NCBI GenBank assembly: GCA_036345935.2
Contig: JADWOT020001360.1
Location: 1-64,000 of the forward strand
Reading direction: 5' to 3'
Source: Taenia hydatigena
Taxonomy: Eukaryota; Platyhelminthes; Cestoda; Cyclophyllidea; Taeniidae
DNA length: 64,000 nucleotides
Shown: one piece after another, positions 43,017 through 54,183 of the stretch
Numbering within the stretch: position 1 is the stretch's first letter
How the letters are laid out: every line of letters starts with the position of its first letter
Translations under genes and position numbers: made by a program
The notes under the pieces: model-generated
The model's database searches: none
What the model was told of the DNA's origin: nothing
Seen by the model: the letters and a program-made list of their open reading frames with translations, nothing else

Positions 43017-44654
43017 ACGACTCGTCAATGATCGCGCATTTTGCAACATTTGGTTATAAATAACACCACTATCCATTTGATTAAGGGACAGAGCACTTCA
43101 TTTACAAACTGGATGTTGATGAGTGCGCCTCTCCTTCTCCTCTCCGCCTGTCTGCAAGCCCCCAACCCTTGCCAATATCCTATCGAATGTCCACCTCGAC
43201 GCGCAACCTCTACTTGGCGTCGAATCAGTAGTAATCACAAAAACACGTCAGTAGTAAAGACTGTCAGCAGGTGGGCATCGTATGCGATAATGGAGGTTCA
43301 ACAGTGATCGCCCTCCTTCTGAATCCAATTTGGGTGACACACTAATGAAGACTGTACACCTTTATCGACCACTGTTGGGACTACATTGTTTGGAACGTAT
43401 GCTGTTCGTGGATGGAGCCTAGTATTCTTGTGGTGATGGTGCCAATGGCGATGGTGATGATGAGGGTTTGAGTTAGCACGCATACATCTGCACATTTGCA
43501 TGCTATTTATCTTGAAGGCAAGGAAAGACAAAATAACTCACAATAGGAATCAGTGCTTCTTCAACGAGGTGGGCTCACTTGCTGACTCGTTGTGTCGAGA
43601 AGGTACGCACTACCGCATTTAGTAGGATAGGGGAGAAAGGGAGTAAGACAAAACACACCATGCCACAACCATAATAATGCTCTCAAAGGCAATTTTTCAA
43701 ATTCTTTTACGCACGATACCTCCCAGTTGGGAAGCTCTGCACGGTCGATTGCAACTAATCCCACTTGGACTCTCGGGCCTACTAAAGACGTGCATACTAC
43801 TACCTCCACCCCATTCCCCTCAGGCCTTCATCCAAATAAACTCAAAGCCTTCACTTACACGTACGAAGATCTGGCACTATTCCTGCTGAAGGCTCACCTC
43901 CTGCTCCGCCCCTACTGGCGTACTTCGCGGTTACCTCAGCTTGTCAGCAATTTTCATCATCTCTCACCTGATGTAGCTATATTTAAAAACGCCGAGCTTC
44001 GCAAGAGACGCGGTCTAATCTCGGCGCCCTAAATGTACAAAGGTACCACAGCCTAAATTATGCACACGCACACACAATTTAAGGCAGACGAGGATAGGTT
44101 CCTAGATCTCCTCCAAACCTTAAATCCTTTAAATTTATGCCACACAAGTACTGACTTTGCGATGACAATGACGCTCAAAATCCAACCAAATTACGTGTCG
44201 AGATACCTAGCCGAATTAATTCACCAAATCGGTCTTGTAATTGCATGAACGATACGCACAACAATCAACTTAATTAAGTGAGTTATTTTTGAAGATTTAA
44301 TTCACTTTCATTTATATCCTCTGTTAGATGTTGCCTGCTCGTGTGAGGAATACTGGAACCCTGTCCAGGAGTCTAGTATAATGTCATTTGCTCTCGGAAA
44401 GACTTGCTTTCTCTGCCCATTGTTTGCGATTACGTTGCTTGGCCACTGAATTGATCACTACCTTAGTCCGCGGGCTGTGCTATTGCGACATTATATACTT
44501 GACATGCTTTCAAGTTAAATGTTGTCGTTTTGTTATATTTTTCTGATGCATTCCTATGCTTATTGTTCCACTCTTCTCTTTTTAATATTTTTCATCGAAG
44601 GTCGTTGGACGTCTGGTGGCGTCGTGGATACTAAGCTGGTTACTGGTTCAATTA
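43017..44654. other. no recognised feature
   Basis: Frames at 43041-43307, 43298-43531, 43561-43809 and 43677-44032 overlap on both strands and show no motif. The 43727-44032 frame (101 codons) is the most coding-like, Pro/Leu/His-rich, but nothing identifies it. A GATGGTG/GATGATG stretch lies at 43433-43462. Confidence 0.4.
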
Positions 44655-45615
44655 GACAAGCATAACACTCCCGGCAAATAACAGTCGCGGAGAGTTCTGG
44701 GATCGCGGTTATAATCAAGCGCCGACAACTGGTAAAATGCTGGCGGGTTCTTTTACCTTACAGCTAAGCTTTCCCGCTTCAACTGGTCACAGCATTCGAT
44801 ATCCATTGAATCCTATTTGTAGCGGCATTTTACACTGTTCATTGCGCGGATGAGCTTAAGAACAATCGCAATAGCAAATGTTTGTTCAGGGCACCTCAGT
44901 GTTCTGAGGGCGACGAAAAGACGTAAGGTGCAATTTGACAATGTGGACGAAGGATATGGCCAAGAAGTCACGGTGCAAAGTGCATGTGACTTCCTGAGCA
45001 TGTAAAGTGGTCGAAGAAAGGGGGCGATTCTTTTTCTCTATTAATTATTTAGCTTTTACGAAAATCTTAATATGTCGCATTATGTGGCTCTGTTCATCTG
45101 CATTTTGAAGTGCTGATATCAGATATGTCTCAGATTAATGAATCACACCAAAGACTAAAGTAATTTGTATCCAGCATTTGCAGATGTGCCAATTTAGGCT
45201 GCAAAACGTGGATCATTCCAAATCTTCATGCTAATTTTCGACTGAGGGGTTATAAGGATATGTTTCTGCTGCATGAAATCGTTTTACTTTCGACAAAGCC
45301 TCTTTTGTTTTTCCACTTGGCTGCCCATAAACAGAAAATAGTCGAGTCAAATGAGGAGGTAGTTCACTTATTGCTTATTCAACGAATGCGTGGCAGACCT
45401 TTGCATCATGCATATGGGTGCGTGATCCAATGGGGTGAGCTGTGCTTTGCCCATCACTCACAATGGAACCGCTAACACCCAGTTGGTTCTTTCATACCGA
45501 CAGCTTAGTATTTGTAGCCCTGTCTTAAGTCAATGGTCGGCAGGTCGGAGCGAATGATGATCGCAGTAGTCGGGCAGATACTCAGTGGCGACTAATCGGA
45601 AGCAACACACATCTG
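44655..45615 (+). repeat. R3, copy c (both ends truncated)
   Basis: Aligns with the middle of R3a and R3d, from GGCAAATAACAGTCGCGGAG (44672) through CGGTTATAATCAAGCGCCGA, the minus-strand frame, and ATGCATATGGGTGCGTGATC (45410) to the GACTAATCGGAAG end. It lacks the leading AATAAGGAATTGG part and the last 0.5 kb. Confidence 0.8.
44813..45001 (-). pseudogene. R3 conserved minus-strand frame, copy c
   Basis: Reads SWPYPSSTLSNCTLRLF, then VALRTLRCPEQTFAIAIVLK and KCRYK followed by TAG. Copy d ends KCRYK and TGA at the same place. Copy a shares WPYP and ALRTLRC. The protein is unknown. The common stop supports a C-terminal coding exon on this strand. Confidence 0.4.
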
Positions 45616-46884
45616 ATGGATTCACCCATCATTACGATGACCGGTGTGGGGTGATGCTTCACTATTGATATAATTGTAGAAGGGGTCGCTGCATTTGTTT
45701 GAAGCTGAGCTTGCAATATTTGGCATGATTGTGACAACTTACTGCAGTAATTTGCTTGTAGCAACACTCGACAGCTAGTTTTTGCCTTACATTGACATAG
45801 ACCAGGTCAGTCCTTCCTGCATTTTCTTATTCTTCTAATTCTTTTTTCTCTCTTTCTTAATTAGACTTATCATATGCGAACTCGGTGTGTTAAGGCTTGC
45901 ATGCATAAAGAAAAATCCTTTCACCCATTACGAAGACGTAAGCCTGGAGAAGTAAGTGTGTAGAGACAACTTTGGTGTGGTACATCCGGGTTTTATACGC
46001 CAAATGAAGATGACAGTGGAAAAGATTTATGCAAGCGTGAACAACAAAGACTTCCTCAATGGAGAAATTAAAATGCAAAGGCATTCGTATTAACACGTTG
46101 TGCGTTTTCATTGTTTTGATGCACCTGATGCTAGAGTCCTCGGTGCAACCGATTTCTCAGCCAGCGGTGCTCTTCCAGACTGTCGGAAGTTTGCTGAGGA
46201 AGGCTAACTAGACAAAGTTAAGCTCATTTGCGCTAACAGTCGGGTTGACGCTCACTATCCCTTCCCTTCATCTTTTCATACGACTTCTTTCCTGTGTAAA
46301 ACAGACCGTCCTTCATAGCAGAGCATGTGATTAAGTGGGCCATAGACTTGAAGTATATGACATCTAATTGCGTGGAGCTCATTTATCGGCCTCGTCTGTA
46401 GTTTATTTCTTCATATTACACAGCAAATGAAATTAAGATGGCAAATGTTTGCTGGCAAACCAAACTTTTCAGATTAATCGACGAAATCTATTTACTTAAG
46501 GCGACTCTGACTTATCTCGACTTGTGATCACTGACCAACCAGAATCGGTAAATGCATTTTATGTTGATCTTCTACTTTAACATTCTTGACAGCAACGAAA
46601 TCGCATGCGGTTTACCACCGGGAAGACACTTTACATTATAAATGACGGCTAGTCGGTAAGGATTAATAGACTTTTGCGCTTTTTGAGGGGCCGGAGGCGT
46701 AGGTCGTTATGGTTATGATGATCCAGGGATTGAGGGAGTGGTGTGAGTTTCGCTGACCTCGAAAGTACCAAAGGTCCTGATTTTTAGTCGGAATTTTGTT
46801 AAATTTGAGCTTAAGTGGCTCTCCATACGCCTATCAGAGAAACAGATCCTCCGTCGCCATTAGAAGTGGTTTGAAGATTCACAT
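45616..46884. other. no recognised feature
   Basis: No gene or named repeat recognised. A 73-codon minus frame at 45890-46111 has no supporting feature. Confidence 0.4.
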
Positions 46885-47400
46885 TCATTCTACCATCTTT
46901 ATCGCCCACATGTTACTTCTCAGTAGGGTCACAAAACCAACAAGTTCGAGTGGGAAGGTGGATGCATTTGAAAAGGGCCTGCTTGTACAATATTAATTTA
47001 ACAAAGCACACCATTCTGCGATAGTTTTGCCTGTAAAGGACTAATTCACCAATCACATTTTGAGTCGATGTTTAAATATGTTTAGGAGGAAATATTGGCA
47101 CTTGGACAGGACGGTTCCGATTGCACACAGCAGAATGTTACTTTTAATTTTTCTTTAGATTTGACGTCCTTCATTTTGGTCTCCTTGCTTAATGTTTCCG
47201 ATTTAGAAGAACTTTGCATGTGTCGATATCCATAATATAGCCAAGACTAATGCACGAAACAAATGAGTGTATTTAGGTAGCACATGTACTGATCGTGAGT
47301 GCCGCTCCGCCCTCCACACCGACTTCGATGTGTCAGTGAAGAAATATGGGTAAAGTAATGCGATGTTTGAAGCGTGGTGGTAAAATACGCGTTGACTGAA
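46885..47400 (+). repeat. dispersed repeat R7, copy b
   Basis: Direct repeat of 31690-32165 (see R7a for landmarks). Divergence is high and there are several gaps. The 46796-46996 frame crosses its start and is not conserved. Confidence 0.7.
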
Positions 47401-47622
47401 AGGGCAAAATTGTAAAGCGGGTCATTATTTGACCTTTACAATGCCATTTATAGCTGGTTAGGCTGATAAGGAAGGCGACTGCGACCTTCATCCAAGCTAC
47501 CATCTCCACCTACCACAAGAGATTCCCTCGTGGTAGCTCAATCTTTGAAGTTTCCATGATCGAACTCAGCACTTTTAATGGCTTCGATTCGAGCACATAT
47601 TTTTGTGGTCGAGAGTCTACAG

Positions 47623-47761
47623 ATCACATAGCCAGATGCCTATTCCACTACGCAGAGAACTGTGCGAACTGAGTTTAATGAGTTCCAAAGTGGTTGACAG
47701 GTGTTTAGAGAGGACAGTCCAAATGTGGGCCCAAGTAGCTAAGACGTATGAGCAGCGCGAG
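47623..47761 (+). CDS. candidate internal exon (139 bp)
   Basis: An acceptor GAGTCTACAG (ending 47622) and a donor GAG/GTAACA (47762) enclose an open frame: SHSQMPIPLRRELCELSLMS, then SKVVDRCLERTVQMWAQVAK and TYEQRE. The alternation of charged and hydrophobic residues is helix-like and strongly protein-like. No family is recognised and no second copy is present. The polypyrimidine tract before the acceptor is weak. It lies between R7b and R1d. Confidence 0.35.
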
Positions 47762-47879
47762 GTAACATACTATGGCACTAAAAAAAATTTTATGATTTTT
47801 AGGTTATAAAGCCATTTTGAGCATCATTAGGAACTTTGTAGGTACCCTAGCATTATTAAACCCTTTTATTACTTGCGTT

Positions 47880-48440
47880 TCATTTCGCAGTGGCGGCCGA
47901 TCCGTATTCGCAAATACATTAGCCTCCAAGTATCAAATATTTTAACAAATTTGTAGCAACGTGCTTTTTGTTGATAGGATTCTTATTATTTCCCAAAATT
48001 TATGGCTGCCGTTGCTTAAAATGGGCAATTACTTCATCGCGTCACATATGTGTGACACGGGTCGTTTATTAGGCAAGGATGGTCGGCTGTGTTCCATCTT
48101 GCCCCAGGCGCGTTAATCAGAATTGGCACAAGCAAATAAAGTGCGATTGTTACATTATTTACTGATAGCAGTCACCTGAATCCAGCTTGCGATGCAGCAG
48201 CTGTGGAATGGTTGCTGCGATGCACACCCTCTTTTACGAAGGCGAAATCACTTGTTCCACTGCAGATTGTAATTCCGACTTGATGACATGGCTAGCAGAC
48301 GAGACTAATAGGCACTTAGCCCCTCCGTGCTGCACTGCATGCTACCTGTATAGAACCACCTTTCGGCTGCTAAGGCGCATATGGTTGAAATACCCTCTCT
48401 GCAGTTGGGACCACTGTAGGCAAATTCAGTCCTTGCGCTG
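47880..48440 (+). repeat. R1, copy d (fragment)
   Basis: Aligns with R1b 38200-38650: GCAAATACATTAGCCTCCAA (47910), the palindrome at 48041, the TTAGGCAAGGATGGTCGGC segment, and GTTGCTGCGATGCACACCC (48210). The 85-codon frame 48187-48444 inside it is not conserved in the other copies. Confidence 0.75.
48041..48056. promoter_or_regulatory. R1 16-bp near-palindrome, copy d
   Basis: GTCACATATGTGTGAC; preceded by CGC and followed by ACGG, as in copies b and c. Confidence 0.4.
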
Positions 48441-49279
48441 CTGATGGTAAGTTCTTTTCCCATACCATTCATTCGCAAGCCCATGTCTCTGTCTGTTTTG
48501 ACGTTGATTTTCTTTTTTGTCTGTGTGCATGAATTCCTGCATATCTCCTTCCCTTCTGATTTACCACACTTTAATCCATTTTGCAGTGAGGATCCAGTCA
48601 TTTACTCTACAATTTATTCTTCATATCATTTAGAACTTTATGAACTAATCACTCGCTCATTTACGCGTTTTGGTTGGTAGATAAAAAAGATTCTTTTGAG
48701 ACTCAATTTTTTCTGATTGCTAAATGTTTAATCCATCTTAAAGCCATCTACTGTTCATTGAGTCCAGGATAACCACAAACATTCATCAGACAAATTAATC
48801 CACTAATGCGTTTCCGATGTAGGTCCTTCTAAAACATCCGAATTCGGAGTGGTGGAGTGATGACTTATCTCAACCCCATTTGATGTCCGCTTGATCGTTC
48901 AAGCTATTAATGATTAATGATTGGAAACCGGAACCATGGCATGCTTCGAATTGGACATGTGTTTGCATGGTCGGGATCCTACCGACCGCCCAACCAGGTG
49001 TCCATTTTACTAGAGGAGTCTCAGTGAGACCCTTACTGGTTGACAGCTATCCAGAGGAGACAGCTCAGTTGTGAATGTTGGTGGCTCAGGGGTTTAAGCG
49101 GCTCCCAAGTGCAGCAACTGGCAGTCTTTTTCCTTAGTGGTCATCGTTGAAGGTAGGCGCAAGGGTACCGATCTGTAAATTTCCAAAAATTTCATCATCA
49201 ATGAAGGTTTTCAGGTTGCAAAGGCGTTTTAAGCAACTTTGGATACTTCGTATGCACCCTGATACTGCTGATCAATTTA
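48441..49279. other. no recognised feature
   Basis: Pyrimidine-rich at the start (48440-48600), otherwise nothing recognised. Confidence 0.4.
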
Positions 49280-49450
49280 GCTATTTGTTATTTCGCGGTC
49301 AAAGCAAGTCCACGTTTGCAAAAGCATTAGCTTCTAGACACCGAATATTATCATTCAAGTTGAGACGATGCCTGCTGACTATTGTAATTGATTTGGTAGC
49401 TTATCAAATTAGCGATTGTCGTTGCTTAAAATAGACGATTACACAGTCGC

Positions 49451-49466
49451 GTCACATACATGTGAC
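49451..49466. promoter_or_regulatory. R1 16-bp near-palindrome, copy e site 1
   Basis: GTCACATACATGTGAC; the outer arms GTCACAT/ATGTGAC are perfectly inverted. Confidence 0.4.
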
Positions 49467-50469
49467 AAGTGTCAATTATTTGGCAAGGACGATCGGTCAT
49501 GTTGCCTTGCGTCAGAGATACATTAAGTAAAAATAGCATTAGCAAACGAATGACTTGAGTGGTTTATTGAACTGATGGCAGTTACTTAAACCCAGCCTGT
49601 GCTGTAAAAGCTGCGAGGTGGTCGCTGGGAAGCACGGATTCGTATTTAAACGTAAAATCATTTGCCTTTCTGTAAATTGCGTTTTTTTAATGACATGACT
49701 AGAAGTTTAGACCAGCAGACATTCAACTTCTCTGTGCCTCAAAGAAACCAGCTATGACCTTTGCAGCGGATCCACAGAAAAGGTAAGTAAAGAACATGAC
49801 TGAATGGGAGGTCGCACTACCGGCTATTTTCCGCATAGCAAATCCTTAATTCAATAAAAGCAAGGTGGACACACTGCATGCATAATAGATAATTTTGGTA
49901 CTCCTGCTATGTTTTGATGAGCAATGCAAGCAGAAGAAGTGATTGAACGGCAAAATTAGCATAGAGGCATGCTAATCAAGAATCGCGATTGGGACGAGAT
50001 GATTAAATCCCAGCCTTAAAGTAAAAAATTCAGACTATTTTACATAGTTCTCATTGTTTTTTAAAGGCTTGAACTACTTATTAGGTCAGCAAAGGTTTCA
50101 CTCAATGTGAGAGGGACAAGACATTCCAAGTATGTCCTCCAAACGGACTACCGCAGCCGGTGTAACCATCTCAGTCAGCATCCACAGTCGACACGAACCC
50201 AAGTGCATTCGTCAAATTGGCTTACCTGTTAGTCTCTTACATGGGCTTGTACGATTAAAGTGCCAGGTCAATAATGAGTCGGTGGTGGAAGAAGTAGACA
50301 ATTTCACTGAGATATGCCAGATATCTAGGGGGCCAGCAGGATCCCACAGAGCAAAGGTGATCTTCATAGAGAAAAAGACTACCTTGCTTTTTATGCCATG
50401 TTTTAATAAATTTGCTTTGGTTGCAACCCATAATTGGCGCGTACTCTACCAGCACTATATATTATGCAT

Positions 50470-50485
50470 GTCACACATTTGTGCC
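50470..50485. promoter_or_regulatory. R1 16-bp near-palindrome, copy e site 2
   Basis: GTCACACATTTGTGCC, at the position equivalent to 39122 and 41728. Confidence 0.35.
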
Positions 50486-50779
50486 GTCGAGGATTTACCA
50501 GTTTGTTATAGACGGTAGCTATGGCCTTTTCGTCTATTCGCCAATGTGTTAATGTTAATGGTTATAACCCCACGCTGATGAATGGCATGCCACGCTATGA
50601 ACATTTCATGCATCCACGTCACTCATATCGATCCCTTCTCTTTGATGTACGCCATGGATCTACCTATTATGCCATCAATAGTCCTGAGCATACCACACCC
50701 AAATAAAATGCCCGGCTGAATGCACAGAAAATAGTTGGTCAAATTTGGCTAATTTTTTTCGAGGAGCGTGTGTGCGCTG

Positions 50780-51190
50780 ACATTAGTCCAGCACTTTGTC
50801 ATAGGTGATCTCGCATTCAGCTACCGAGGAGTGTCTTCCAGTGACTAGTCCACGGCCATCAAACCGCAAATTGGGTTTGAATTACTGTCATTATTATAAG
50901 ATACCCATCACTTCCTTGCTCGCTTATTTTAATCTCATTAACTGCTCCGAGGTTCAAGTTGGCACAACAGGTCGTCCTTGCCTAATGAACGATTTGTGTC
51001 ACACATATGTGACGCAGCGGAATGATTGAACATTTTAAATGACAACAGCCTCTAGTTTTGAATATCGTTCAGCATTGCAGCAACAAAACGGCGTTGCTTT
51101 TACTTTGCTAAAATTGTTGCTTGCTTAGGAACTAACGTGTTTGTGAATGTTGATTTGCATTGGCTATGTAGAAAAGTTTAATGTCAGACA
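50780..51190 (-). repeat. R1, copy f (inverted next to copy e)
   Basis: The reverse complement aligns with R1c 40780-41150. Landmarks on the plus strand are GGTGATCTCGCATTCAGCTA (50801), CGTCCTTGCCTAATGAACGA, palindrome 50998, and AACTAACGTGTTTGTGAATG (51130). With copy e it forms an inverted pair separated by less than 100 bp. Confidence 0.8.
50998..51013. promoter_or_regulatory. R1 16-bp near-palindrome, copy f
   Basis: GTCACACATATGTGAC; the reverse complement equals the copy d site. Confidence 0.4.
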
Positions 51191-51849
51191 TTTTGCCCAA
51201 TCGAAATTAAAGCAGTGCAAATATTTTGCGCTTAGTTCTTGCACAAAAAGCTTTGTTGTTTTTAAATGCACTTGTTGTGACCAGCAATTATTCTCTTCTG
51301 CTCAAACACGTTTGCGGTCTAGTCCGGATATACCCTCGGTGGATATTTACACAATGAAAAACACGATAAATAAATTCATGTCTTATTTACTCCTTTGCCA
51401 ACTGAATTTAAGCTTACAATTTAATCATTAAATATTAGATAAGCTATCAAGCTAGGGCCATAAATGGATCATAAATCAATTAACGAAATCATAGCACCCA
51501 AAGCTTCCTCCGAGACGAAAGAAGATATAACACATGAAGGGAATACATTTGTTCGGTAAACGGAAAAAGAATTGCGGATGCTAGCATAGCCCAGAGGTCA
51601 GTTTGCTCAGCGACGGCAAAAGGACAAACAAGTACCCACAACAGGGGATGGAATTTAGGCAAATAGCGAAGTGTAGCAAATTAATTTATTCGAATAACTG
51701 TCAAGTGCCTCAAATTCGTTTGACATTATCTCGCAATCTTGGTCAATGTGCATGCAGTGGAGCTTCGAAGTAATACGCGATTCACAGTCGAGTGAACTCT
51801 GCGAAACTCAGCCAGCGCAAGCTCTTAAGCGAAGAAAGTCCAATTTCTC
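51191..51849. other. no recognised feature
   Basis: AT-rich, with a 94-codon frame (51147-51431) that starts inside R1f and has no support. Confidence 0.4.
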
Positions 51850-53285
51850 TTCTGTGTTGTCTATTCAACATGGTAATTAAAATTATGAATTGGAATATAG
51901 CAAAGTACACATGCTTAAGTAGCACGCACAATGTGCGTTAAGCATCGAGCCCTGTTGGACATACACCACTCACCTGGCAAATAACTGTGGGGGATAGTTC
52001 TGGGATTACGGTTATAATCAGGCGCCGATGACTGGTGAATGTTGGCGGGTTCTGTTCACCTTGCAGCTAACCCTTCCGACTTCAACTGATTATAGTATTC
52101 GATATCCATTTACTCACATTTGTAACGGCATTTCGCGATATTCTTTACACGAATGATCCAAAGACGACTCGTAAAAGCAAATGTTCGTTCAGGGCATCGC
52201 AGTATCCTCAGAGCAGCGCAAAGGCAATAAGGACTAGGGCTATGGCCAGATAGTCACAGTGCAAAGCGCATGTGAGTTTCTGCACATTTAAAGTAATACA
52301 GGTAAAAGAAGCAATTCTTTTATTCCAGGATTTTCATAGCTTTCAATAAACTTTGAATGCGTTGCATCACGTAGCTCTATTCTTCTGTATTTGGAAGTGC
52401 TGATATCAGCGATGCCTCAGAATGACGGATCACATTGAAGGCTAAAGTAAGGGTTATTAAGCATTCTCAGATATGCTGCAGATTACACGGCTTTTTAAAT
52501 TTTCATGCTATTTCCCAATAAAGGCTTGTGAGAGCATATTCTTGCTGTGAGAAATATTTTTACTTTAAGCAAAGTCTCTTTTAAATTTCCACCTGGTTGC
52601 TCATAAACACAAAGTAGTCGAGTCAAAAGCGAAGCCAGTTCTCTAACTGCTTGGTCAAAAATGTGTGACAAACGCTTGGCCCATGAATGTAAGTGCATGA
52701 AACAAGGAGATGAGCTGCGCCTTGCCCATCACTCACAGTGGAACCGCTACCACACAGTCGGTTCTTTCATACCATCAGAAGATTACCTGTCGCCTAGTCT
52801 TCATTCAACGGTCGGCAGGTCGAGGCGAACGATGATTGCAGTAGTCAGGCAGATACTCAGTAGCAAATAAATGGAAGAGACACACGTCCCCACATTATTC
52901 CTTATCACCATCATTGCTTTGCTGCTACGCTAGAGGCAGGTATTTGCGTGGGAATTAGGCACTGACATCCGGTTCGACATCCCTAAAGATGCCTTCCAAT
53001 CGTCTCGGCTGTAAGGGAACTCATTAACTGCTTAATGCAGTTTCGCGTAAAAGTTCGATTTCATGGAGGGTGATGACAGTGTTCCTGCCATAGTATTTTT
53101 TATTAAACACGCGTGCAGCTGCTTGAAATGTACGCAGCGTTGGACATTAACGCAAATTAATACATCCGCATTATCAGCGTCGAGTCGCTTTATTTAAAAA
53201 AGATTTTTACCAATTAGGATCGAATCTGACTAGTAATAGCAAGGTACGTTAATACTTACTTATTGTCTAAAGCAATGCAAAGGCA
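51850..53285 (+). repeat. R3, copy d
   Basis: Colinear with R3a along its whole length: ATTATGAATTGGAATATAGC (51881), GGTTATAATCAGGCGCCGAT (52009), TGAGCTGCGCCTTGCCCATC (52712), GACATTAACGCAAATTAATA (53143), and a GCAATGCAAAGGCACACA end (53273). It is not followed by a BRCT block, unlike R3a. Confidence 0.8.
52114..52235 (-). pseudogene. R3 conserved minus-strand frame, copy d
   Basis: Reads CAALRILRCPERTFAFTSRL, then WIIRVKNIAKCRYK and TGA. Copy c ends KCRYK and TAG; copy a keeps TALRTLRCFEQTF and ITRVK but is shifted at the end. The frame is short and its upstream part (WPYP in a and c) is out of frame here. Confidence 0.35.
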
Positions 53286-53797
53286 CACAATAAATGTTGA
53301 TACACTACAGGCTTCTGAAGAAATGCTGTACAGACTATGATTATGACTGCGTTATCCATCTGATGAAACCTTTACACTTCCGTAGGGATGGTTTGTCAGT
53401 CACCTTAAGGTCCATCGAGTCCTGTTAGGTAGTAATTATTACAGGCACTTTCAATGGTCAGATAATAAGTCGAATGGGATGAAGTGTCCCTCATAATTCC
53501 TTAAGGGCCTTGGTGACTCCAACACCTCTCCGCTCATCGCCATATTAATGAGTTGGCGACCGAAAAGATTCATTAGCTGACCCAATGTGATGAAATGGGA
53601 GCGGTGGGACGTGATTTGGGCAAGAACAAAGCCCAGTCAAAAGTAAACATTTGTACCAGAAAAAAAAGACGACGAAAATGACCATAGCTTTCACGCTTTC
53701 AAAAGCAGTGATGTGTTTATCGCCTTCGCTTCTGATTTTGTTGACTGTGTAATTTAGTAAATAGTAACCGAAAAATTCGTGCAAGTGACAGGCTTAG
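53286..53797. other. no recognised feature
   Basis: No gene or named repeat recognised. Confidence 0.4.
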
Positions 53798-53967
53798 GAT
53801 CAGCATGGTATCCAATTTGGTTTACTTCTGCACAAAGTTGTCGGAATCGGAAAGACTTCCATGGTGCAAATATAGCCCGCCGGACAAGCAGAGCAGAGGC
53901 CGATGCAATGATTCTTGGTCACAAGCGCCCATATTCTGGGCCGCGGCGAATGAGCCTTGCGGATTAG
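53798..53967 (+). CDS. GC-rich coding-like frame (possible exon)
   Basis: After a CTTAG acceptor-like site the frame reads SAWYPIWFTSAQSCRNRKDF, then HGANIARRTSRAEADAMILG and HKRPYSGPRRMSLAD, and then stops. Overlapping frames on both strands are also open, which lowers confidence. The local GC rise relative to the flanks and the closeness to the exon-like frame at 54041 suggest coding ancestry. The family is not recognised. Confidence 0.25.
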
Positions 53968-54040
53968 GGACGAACAATCGCTATTTTCGCCAAGAGAAGA
54001 AAGCGGCACATGGGATCTGGCTGATAATGCGCAAAGTCAG

Positions 54041-54183
54041 GATCACTTAGCGAACCACCACTCATCCTCCCTGCTCGTCGTCGTCGGCTAGAGCGCCTGC
54101 TTCACAAGGCATCTATGGCAAACGCAGCCTTAACCACTGCCACGGCGTCGTTAAAAGTAGCTTTCACATCGTATTCAGTAAGG
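54041..54183 (+). CDS. candidate internal exon (143 bp)
   Basis: An acceptor GCAAAGTCAG (ending 54040) and a donor AAG/GTAGGA (54184) enclose SLSEPPLILPARRRRLERLL, then HKASMANAALTTATASLKVA and FTSYSVR. Stops lie upstream in this frame, before the acceptor (TGA TAA at 54021-54026). The frame is Ala/Arg-rich and GC-rich compared with its surroundings. No family is recognised and no second copy is present. Confidence 0.35.

Larger units (their letters stand above)
49280..50700 (+). repeat. R1, copy e
   Basis: Aligns with R1b 38190-39350: AAAGCATTAGCTTCTAG (49321), palindrome 49451, CTCTGTGCCTCAAAGAAACC (49729), GTGCCAGGTCAATAATGAGT (50261), second palindrome 50470, and TTTGATGTACGCCATGGATC (50641). 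It ends before the plus-strand exon-like frame of copies b and c. Confidence 0.8.

Noticed and set aside
25668..51013. The 16-bp palindromes as a CRISPR array or a clustered regulatory array
   Set aside because: Spacing is irregular (0.8 kb to over 10 kb), the sites are embedded in homologous repeat copies, and the DNA is eukaryotic.
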